Shown here: positions 1 through 6,300 of the stretch, in pieces
Layout of the letters: every line of letters begins with the position of its first letter
Numbering within the stretch: position 1 is the stretch's first letter
Assembly (NCBI GenBank): GCA_030432175.1
Contig: JAUIHU010000002.1
Coordinates: 1-23,985, forward strand
DNA from: Verrucomicrobiia bacterium
Lineage (GTDB): Bacteria > Verrucomicrobiota > Verrucomicrobiia > Limisphaerales > JAUIHU01
Reading direction: 5' to 3'
Length of the DNA: 23,985 nucleotides
The notes under the pieces: model-generated
Databases searched by the model: none
What the model was told of the DNA's origin: nothing
What the model saw: only the letters and a program-made list of their open reading frames with translations
Position numbers and translations under genes: made by a program

Positions 1-561
1 AAATTAATCGCTTTTTCGCTGCTTTATGCGCTTGTTCTTGGTGGGTTATGGTTCTATCAACACACCAACACCACAACAGCCATCAGGATCAAATACGCCA
101 TTTTTTCCTGGATTCCTCTTCTTGGATCCAGCCTGAAAGAACTGGCTTTGGCTAGATTAGCTTTGGCCCTGCATGCCTTGTATAATGCCGGAGTATCGGT
201 TGGAAAGGCTTGGAAACTTGCTGCTGACGCCAGTTCTAATTCAAGAATAAAAGCTGAAGTCGATCAATGGATTCCACTGATCGAAGATGAAGGGATCTCT
301 CCTGCCGAATTACTTGGATCTTCAAGGTATTTTCCAGCATTTTTTATTGCTTCCTACCAAACTGGAGAAACCAGCGGTAAACTGGACGATTCTTTAAAAA
401 GAATTGAAATTAACTACTCAGAAAGTGGCATGTCCAAGCTGGCCATGTTTTCCCAATGGGTTCCGAGGTTGGTTTACTTTCTGATCGTGATCATTATCGC
501 AATTCAAATCATTTCTTTTTATTCAGGCATGTTTCAACAAACAAATCAGTTCCTCGAATAA
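1..561 (+). CDS. type II secretion system F / PilC-family inner-membrane protein, 3' part only
   Basis: The frame is open from the first base of the window, so the 5' end lies outside and 186 C-terminal codons are visible. The T2SSF domain fold can be recognised: a membrane segment at the window start (LIAFSLLYALVLGGLWFY), a short loop ending IPLLGSSLKELALARLAL, a helical cytoplasmic part with the family-typical NAGVSVGKAW and GETSGKLDDSL motifs, and a final hydrophobic segment (LVYFLIVIIIAIQIISFY). Family members are inner-membrane platform proteins of type II secretion or type IV pilus machines and contact the assembly ATPase. GspF, PilC or a pseudopilin-platform variant cannot be told apart from this fragment. 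The gene ends 37 bases before the convergent DHPS-like gene. A TTG at 148 is not a real start, because homology continues upstream of it. Confidence 0.85.
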   Translation, partial: KLIAFSLLYALVLGGLWFYQHTNTTTAIRIKYAIFSWIPLLGSSLKELALARLALALHALYNAGVSVGKAWKLAADASSNSRIKAEVDQWIPLIEDEGISPAELLGSSRYFPAFFIASYQTGETSGKLDDSLKRIEINYSESGMSKLAMFSQWVPRLVYFLIVIIIAIQIISFYSGMFQQTNQFLE

Positions 562-576
562 AAATTGAGTGTGCGT

Positions 577-595
577 CTGATAGCAAAAGCATCAG
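577..595. terminator. weak hairpin between convergent genes
   Basis: CTGAT, a bulged A, then GC pairs with GCATCAG around an AAAA loop, in the 37-base gap between two convergent stop codons. Neither side has a tight T-run directly after the stem. On the minus strand a TTTTT follows about 15 bases later. It may help stop both transcripts, but this rests on position and pairing only. Confidence 0.3.
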
Positions 596-598
596 GCT

Positions 599-1504
599 TC
601 AATCTGAATCAAAATCAGTCATTAATTCAACAATTGGACGCACTTTAGCAACTTCATGTGTCCGAAACCAATGCGTACCACCAATTCCAGCAAGAGAAGC
701 AAAGTAGGGCTCGGCAACTCTTACTTCCTCTCCAAAGTATTCAAAAGCATGAGGTAATGCATTACAGACAGGAAAACCCAGCTCATGCAGTCTATAGCTC
801 TGTAAGAATGCTCTCATCTGATATTGAACTCTTGTTTTGCTATCCAACAGATTGCGGTAATAGAATCCCAGTCCAGGATCTAGCGCCAACTTCCTGGCTC
901 CATATTTCAATGCCAAGTCAATTTTGTTCTCAAAAAACATTTTTAGACCTGAAACAGGATCTCTCAAATTCAGTCGTATTTGGTCAACTTCCCTGACATT
1001 AGATCCATCAACAAAACACAAAATCAGCGTCAAATCGTTGGACGCCGCGTATTCAAAGATTTCTTCCTGATCCTGATAACCTGTTAAATTTATAACATTT
1101 GCTCCGGCATTTCCACCAGCCTTGGCAACAGGCGCTCGATATGTTTCCAAAGAAATTACAGCTCCATGATTAACCAAGCCTTGAATCACCGGCAAAACGC
1201 GATCCAACTGCTTTTCTGCTGCAACCCGATCCGCTGAATTTAAAGAAGATTCAGCGCCGACATCCAAGACATCGGCGCCCTGAGCCAGCAAAACCTTACC
1301 TCTGGAGATGGCTGATTCGGCATTCAAACTCACGCTCTCGCGATACCATGAGTCTGGAGAAAGATTAATGACTCCCATAATGAGAGGATCACTCCCCCAA
1401 TTAAACAAACGTTGACCAATTTGAAAAGGGGCTATCCCGTGATTTTGGTTGATTGGAGGAAACGCATTGAATGTACCTGCTAAATACTTCGCATTTAAAG
1501 TCAT
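599..1504 (-). CDS. dihydropteroate synthase family protein (divergent, FolP-like)
   Basis: 301 residues, ATG start at 1504. The pterin-binding TIM-barrel signature of dihydropteroate synthase is clear: LIMGVINLSPDSW (41-53), GADVLDVGAESS (76-87), ISLETY (117-122), LDPGLGF (208-214) and FRTHEV (280-285). DHPS joins 4-aminobenzoate to hydroxymethyl-dihydropterin pyrophosphate in folate synthesis. Several usual ligand residues are changed. The arginine after GGEST is Leu88. The Asp of the SxDT strand is Glu120. The Asp of the IND strand is Leu140. The SRK(S) loop with the pABA-side lysine is replaced by NALPHAFEYFG (248-258). N47, N139, D209, R281 and H283 are kept. It may be a diverged but working enzyme of this lineage, or a paralogue with another pterin-related role. 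No other folate gene is in view. It is convergent with the secretion gene on its left, and its upstream side faces the AT-rich gap. Confidence 0.8.
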   Translation of the reverse strand: MTLNAKYLAGTFNAFPPINQNHGIAPFQIGQRLFNWGSDPLIMGVINLSPDSWYRESVSLNAESAISRGKVLLAQGADVLDVGAESSLNSADRVAAEKQLDRVLPVIQGLVNHGAVISLETYRAPVAKAGGNAGANVINLTGYQDQEEIFEYAASNDLTLILCFVDGSNVREVDQIRLNLRDPVSGLKMFFENKIDLALKYGARKLALDPGLGFYYRNLLDSKTRVQYQMRAFLQSYRLHELGFPVCNALPHAFEYFGEEVRVAEPYFASLAGIGGTHWFRTHEVAKVRPIVELMTDFDSD

Positions 1505-1628
1505 GCTAAATTTTAAAGGTGAACAGAGTAAAATTTAATGCTGCAAAAGTACCCTCATTCAATCGAGAAGCAATTGAGAACCAGAAAAATTTCAAACTCT
1601 CTACTTTAAGAATTCCCATTATTAAAAT

Positions 1629-1642
1629 GTTAAAATTTTAAC
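1629..1642. repeat. GTTAA/TTAAC dyad 1 (perfect palindrome)
   Basis: GTTAAAATTTTAAC reads the same on both strands. It is the first of four GTTAA...TTAAC inverted repeats in this gap and could be a binding site for a dimeric protein. Function unknown. Confidence 0.6.
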
Positions 1643-1689
1643 TTTTCTGAATGCCAAAAAACTGTAACTCATTGTCACTAAAAGTATAT

Positions 1690-1703
1690 GTTAAATTATT
1701 AAC
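1690..1703. repeat. GTTAA/TTAAC dyad 2
   Basis: GTTAAATTATTAAC: five-base arms GTTAA and TTAAC around a four-base centre, 61 bases from the start of dyad 1. Same arm sequence and the same 14-base overall length as dyads 1 and 4. Confidence 0.55.
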
Positions 1704-1854
1704 ATTTATTACGCTTACATTGTTATAAATAGTACTTCCGTTAATTTATTATTTAGATTGTATTTACACTTATGTCGTAACACAAAAAATACAAAATTAT
1801 TAACAATTACATAAATCTCAATTTTGCAAATAGTTATACACCCGATAAACAATT

Positions 1855-1869
1855 GTTAAAAACTTTAAC
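1855..1869. repeat. GTTAA/TTAAC dyad 3
   Basis: GTTAAAAACTTTAAC: six-base arms GTTAAA and TTTAAC around a three-base centre, 15 bases in all. Confidence 0.55.
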
Positions 1870-2048
1870 ACACCAAATCAAAGTCCAAATATGTGGGTAA
1901 TATTGCGGAAAAAAATAAGTAATGGATTCCCATTTTCGTTAAAATGATTAAATTATTGCTATTTTAAACATAGTTGATCTCAAAATGATGTTCTTTAATC
2001 TAAATTCCACCTTACACGTCAAACACATTCTTCATTTTTCCTGTTAGC

Positions 2049-2076
2049 GTTAAATATAATATATATTGTGCGAAAC
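2049..2076 (-). other. candidate dif site (XerC/XerD chromosome-dimer resolution site)
   Basis: Read on the minus strand, a 28-base stretch has the 11-6-11 layout of a dif site. The XerC-type arm is GTTTCGCACAA (2066-2076), the centre is TATATA (2060-2065) and the XerD-type arm is TTATATTTAAC (2049-2059). Compared by eye with E. coli dif recalled from memory, 21 of 28 positions agree (8/11, 5/6 and 8/11). The TATATA centre is identical to that of B. subtilis dif. The site lies in an AT-rich, gene-free gap, as dif sites usually do. XerC and XerD would recombine sister chromosomes here during division, driven by FtsK. Because the match is within AT-rich DNA, the GC-containing XerC arm (TCGCAC) is the most telling part. 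Confidence 0.65.
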
Positions 2077-2216
2077 TTATTAGTCATTTTTTAGGTGGAA
2101 ATAATAGTGAAAGAACGAAGAGAATCCTGGGTAGATTCTTTAGTAAATTGACGGCGAAGGCATATTCTTTGTGAATGTTAAATAATTAGCGCTAAAATTC
2201 GGTATTTAAATTTTCA

Positions 2217-2358
2217 AGAAATTATGAAAATTTCTCGATTTGTAGAAACAATGAATATTCGGTTTAAGAAGTTAAAAATTTAACATTCGCTTGATTGGAA
2301 ATTCGAACTTCTGAAATCTCGGTCAGAAACAGATTTCGATTTTTAATGTGAAATTTCA
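2217..2358 (+). promoter_or_regulatory. row of small dyads just upstream of the EamA gene
   Basis: Four inverted repeats follow each other. AGAAATT/AATTTCT with a five-base loop is at 2217-2235. GTTAAA/TTTAAC with a two-base centre (dyad 4 of the GTTAA set) is at 2271-2284. GAAATCT/AGATTTC with an 11-base loop is at 2313-2337. The palindrome TGAAATTTCA is at 2349-2358. If the transcript starts upstream, this would be a structured leader. Otherwise these could be operator sites. It matches no riboswitch class that I recognise. Confidence 0.4.
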
Positions 2359-2380
2359 GGTTTCTGTCACATTGGTCTGA

Positions 2381-3274
2381 GTGGAAATAAATGCGATTAT
2401 TTTAGCAGTTAATTCAATAGCTGGAGCTATAGGCTATGCGTTGAGTTCTGTTTTTTTCAAAAAGGGTTTCCTTCAAGGCGCAGGAATGGCCAGGTCTTTT
2501 GCTTATGGAAATTGGATACTGGCTGCTATGTTTCTCCCACTTCTGGTTTGGACAGCGCCACAAACTGATTGGTCGAATGGTTGGCAGCCACTTTTATTAG
2601 GAGCTATCTTTCTATTAGGAAATCTGCTGACTTTTATTGCTCTTCGATGGGGCGAGGTTTCACTGGTCGGGCCAATTCTTGGCGGAAAAGTGGTTTTTGT
2701 AGCGCTCTGGTCCTGGGGATTCGGGATTACTTCGGATGAAGGACCTGATTGGATCGCTGTCAGCGCCACGGCGATTGCTGTGTTTTGTTTGGGAATCACA
2801 GACGTTCGAAAAAAGGGATCAATTCCCCTGACCACAATCCTGACTCTCGCCAGCGCTAATTTCTTCGCTCTTTGTGATGTCTTAATTCAGCTTTGGGCAA
2901 AAGACTTCGGACCTGTTGCGTTTTCTTCGACAATGTTCCTTGTTGTTGGCCTGTTATCATTTGCCTTTGTAGGACTGCGAAGGAATCCAGATAAACCGAC
3001 TCCCAAACCGGCCTTGAAATGGATGATTGCCGGTGGAGTGGCTACTGGAGTTCAGGCGATGTTAATCACTCTGACGATTGGATTTATGGGGAAGGCTACC
3101 GAAATTAATGTGCTATATGCAACCAGGGGACTTTGGGCGATGATATTGGTGGTAATGATAGGACCAATGATCGGTCTTAAACCGGAAGGGTCGAGAATGA
3201 AATATGGGTGGGCGCTTCGCATTACAGGCGCCATTCTGCTATTTGGCGCATCGCTGAAAGTAATCTTATCCTGA
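2381..3274 (+). CDS. EamA/DMT-family transporter
   Basis: 297 residues, very hydrophobic, with about ten predicted membrane segments in two halves, as in EamA (drug/metabolite transporter) proteins. Half one covers roughly residues 5-140 and half two roughly 150-297, joined by a basic loop (DVRKKGS). Typical features are a GxxxxxxK-type first helix (AIGYALSSVFFKKG) and small-residue-rich helices such as VSLVGPILGGKVVF. The substrate cannot be told from sequence, since family members export amino acids, nucleotides or drugs. The start is GTG at 2381, because a TGA stop lies directly before it and the ATG at 2391 is in another frame. No clear ribosome binding site is visible. The gene stands alone, behind a long AT-rich leader and ahead of a strong terminator. 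Confidence 0.85.
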   Translation: MEINAIILAVNSIAGAIGYALSSVFFKKGFLQGAGMARSFAYGNWILAAMFLPLLVWTAPQTDWSNGWQPLLLGAIFLLGNLLTFIALRWGEVSLVGPILGGKVVFVALWSWGFGITSDEGPDWIAVSATAIAVFCLGITDVRKKGSIPLTTILTLASANFFALCDVLIQLWAKDFGPVAFSSTMFLVVGLLSFAFVGLRRNPDKPTPKPALKWMIAGGVATGVQAMLITLTIGFMGKATEINVLYATRGLWAMILVVMIGPMIGLKPEGSRMKYGWALRITGAILLFGASLKVILS

Positions 3275-3286
3275 CGAATCTGACAA

Positions 3287-3320
3287 AAAACGCCCTAAAC
3301 CAGATGGTTTAGGGCGTTTT
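3287..3320. terminator. strong bidirectional rho-independent terminator
   Basis: A 15-base perfect stem: the left arm at 3287-3301 (AAAACGCCCTAAACC) pairs with 3306-3320 around an AGAT loop. It has an A-run before it and ends in TTTT, so it works in both directions. It ends the EamA gene on the plus strand and the large exoprotein gene (stop at 3389) on the minus strand. A second stem, CTGAGAG (3339-3345) with CTCTCAG (3363-3369), lies between it and the exoprotein stop. Confidence 0.9.
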
Positions 3321-3388
3321 CAACTAGAAGTTGAATTTCTGAGAGCTGCTGCTGCTAGTCAACTCTCAGTGTATGTTGATCAAGTTAC

Positions 3389-6300
3389 TTACTTGACACT
3401 GCGATAGAACATCATCATTGCGTCACCAGCTGGTGTATATGGGCTGGTAGCTCCATCAACTGGAGCAAATGTTCCATCAACAGTCATCGCAGCTTCAAGA
3501 GTACCAGTGTATTCAATAGTGATTACACCGTCGGCTTCTGTCAGCGAGATGGTTGGCGGATCTTCATCCAATTCCAGAACCAGTTTAGCTGTGTCACTAT
3601 TGACAGAAACACCTGGTACTGATGCCACAACTCGGAACGTAGCATCCAAGTCAGCGAATTCAGGGTAGATTAGGTAAGATGCGCCTGTTGCTCCAGGAAT
3701 ATCTGTCCAACCCTCGCCGTCATCCCGTTGCCACTGATAGAAGAATGGCACAGCAGCTCCATGTTGTGTTGCAACAGCTTCTGCCATAAATGTGGATGGT
3801 GTAGGAACACTGCCCAAAACCAGTTGTTCACTGACAACGCTCTTGACTTCCCAGTTCGGATAAGACCCGGTAGCGCAATCATCCCAACCGCCTAGGAAAG
3901 CCAATGCGATAGAATCGCCAGCTTCAAATGTTCCCAAGGTAGCTGTGGATGTAATGTACGCTCCATCTGCATAACCTTCAGTTTCACCATTGAAACCAAA
4001 CAATCCGTTCAGGATGCCGCTTCCAATAATTGTACCTTCATCAGAATAGCCATTCTGGGTGAATGCTTCGGCTGGCACCTCTTCGAATGGTCCACCATTT
4101 ACACTAATGCGCACTTGCCCTGCATCCCAGAGCCCTGCTTCAAAAGAGTATCGATGGTCAAAGCTGACTTCAACTTCACCAGACTCAGCAACCAGAAGTC
4201 CGCGTCGAATCAGGTACGACCAATATGGGCCACCACAATCATCCACAGATCCGTCTGCAAACCAAACCCCGTTCTCATAAGCCCAAGGGAATGGAACTGG
4301 ACCTTCAGTTTCTACGGTGAATCCGCCATCGTCAGTTCCAAAGTCAACATCCATAGGGTCTAAGCTGTAGAAAGTAACACTTTCAATCGCCCAGTTTGGA
4401 GCGCCGGTAACAGTGCCTTCATCCCATGCTCCCAGGAATCTGACTTGTACAGTGTCGCCAGCTGCAACTTGTCCAAGAACTCCAGTTGAGTTGATGTTTA
4501 CTCCTTCAGAATATCCAGCGGAAGTTCCGTTAAAGCCGTTTTGGTCTTTCAGTACACCATTTCCGATGATTGCTCCGGTGGCGTAACCATTTTGGATCAT
4601 TGCGCTGGCTTCTACAGCAACGAAGTCTCCGCCATTGATGCTCACCTGAACTTGACCAGCATCCCATAAGGATCCTTCAAAGTTGTATCTGTGGCTGAAA
4701 CTAACAGTAACTCCGCCTGCCGAAGGAACAGTAACTTCAGGAGTGACGAGGGATGAATTGAATGGTGTGCCGGTAGCTCCACCTGCAACTGTCCATGCTC
4801 CCAGACCAGCGTCATATTCCCATGGTCCTGTTGGAGGAGGATCTGAATTTACGACTGTGAACCCGCCATCTCCTTCAGAAAGATCGAAAGATGTAATTTC
4901 CTCACCAGGTGAAGCAATCACTGCTAATTGATCCTCAGGTTGCATTGTAAACTCGATTGAAGCGTCGATATCAAAACGAGTTTCCAACTCATCTCCGCTA
5001 ATTGGCGAAAGATCAGCAGCAGCAGTTAAATCATCAGACAAACGGTATGCGACTTGGAGGAAATCACCACCACCAGCTTCTTTAACAATTGCTTCGATGT
5101 AATAACGTTCTCCGGCCTGCAATTCGTATGACAAGCTAGTCTGAGCAGCTCCAGGCTCCAAGAATGCATTACAACATCCGGTTTCTTCAGCTATTGGCAA
5201 AGCTCCAGTCAAAGCGCTGACTTCTTCTGGTCCGTCAGGGTTGAACCACAGCGCTGAAGCATCATCACTTCGAATGAAGAATGTGTAAAATCCAGTAACT
5301 TCTGGAACAAACCATCCACGAACCCGTGCGCCATAGTTCTCTCCATATCCATTTGGTGTATCGAAAGAATCCAAGAATTGAACATCATCCGGACTGTTAG
5401 GGAATTTAGCGTTGCCAGTCAGGTTAGCGACGGGAGTTCCCCCAATGTTGGTGAATGCCTCGAAAAGGAGTCCGCCCGGAATGCTGTCCCAAGCAACAAA
5501 TGTGTCTGTGGCATCCACTGTAGCATTTCCAGCAGCAGCTATGTCAGTGACTCCATTGACAACAACGGTGTAGGTTTCACCAGGGTTTTGTGCGCTGGTG
5601 TCCAAAGTAACCACCATTCCAGACGGATCCAGAGTAGCTCCTGTGACTGTCAAGCCTTCAATTGAATAGTTTGATGCTGTTTCAGCAGAAGCTGTTTCAA
5701 CCATTTCATCAAACTCAACAGAGACTTGATTTAATCCGTAAGATCCTTTTGTGTGAAGGATCATAGGAGCCAAGTCATCAGTAGTCACAGACAAAGTCAC
5801 ATCATCGGATTCTACAGCAGAGAAAGCTCCATCAATGTTGTAAGCCATAACTTTGAATGTAGCTCCATCATCTGAAATCCCCAGCGGTCCAAATGTGTAG
5901 CTGGCTCCGGTAGCTCCCAAGATGGCTTCTCCATCACGATACCATTGATAAGTAATTACAGAGGCATCACCAGTAGAATCAACTCCAACAGAGAAAGTAG
6001 CATTAAGCAACTCATCCAGTGTTTGGCTGACTGGTTGAGTAGAAATGCTCAGCTCTCCGGACAATGGCATGGCTAAATCAGCAGGATTTCCAGAATTAGC
6101 CAATTCGGCAACTTCTTCAGGTGTCAGACCTACACTGAAAACAGAAAAATCATCAATAATTCCAGCTACGCTGTTTCCACCATTTTGAGCTGAACCGATT
6201 GTCATTTCGGTGAAGTCAGAAGGAAATGGAGCAGTGCTTGAACCATCAATGAATATTTCGCCATCAATCCATATTTGTTTGGAGTCTCCGTTCTTAATGA

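Larger units (their letters stand above)
1505..2380. other. long AT-rich intergenic region without a gene
   Basis: About 876 bases, visibly much richer in A+T than the flanking genes and interrupted by stops in all frames. It lies between the start of the minus-strand DHPS-like gene and the start of the plus-strand EamA gene, so it must hold the promoters of both. I could not fix a convincing -35/-10 pair for either gene. Structure seen: GTTAA/TTAAC dyads at 1629-1642, 1690-1703, 1855-1869 and 2271-2284; a dif-like sequence at 2049-2076; a palindrome TTAGCGCTAA at 2186-2195; and a run of hairpins from 2217 to 2358. One DnaA-box-like TTATACACC sits at 1834-1842, but it is alone. Confidence 0.8.

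Noticed and set aside
148..561. TTG at 148 as start of the secretion-system gene
   Set aside because: The same frame is open and shows T2SSF-like sequence from base 1, so the gene starts before the window.
2095..2151. 18-codon open frame (GTG start) in the AT-rich gap, beginning VEII like the VEIN start of the EamA gene
   Set aside because: The shared GTGGAAATAA is ten bases only, there is no ribosome binding site, and no conserved leader-peptide feature. Chance is likely in such DNA.
1505..2380. Chromosomal replication origin in the AT-rich gap
   Set aside because: Only one weak DnaA-box-like TTATACACC (1834-1842) and no dnaA, dnaN, gidA or similar neighbour. The dif-like site argues for terminus rather than origin.
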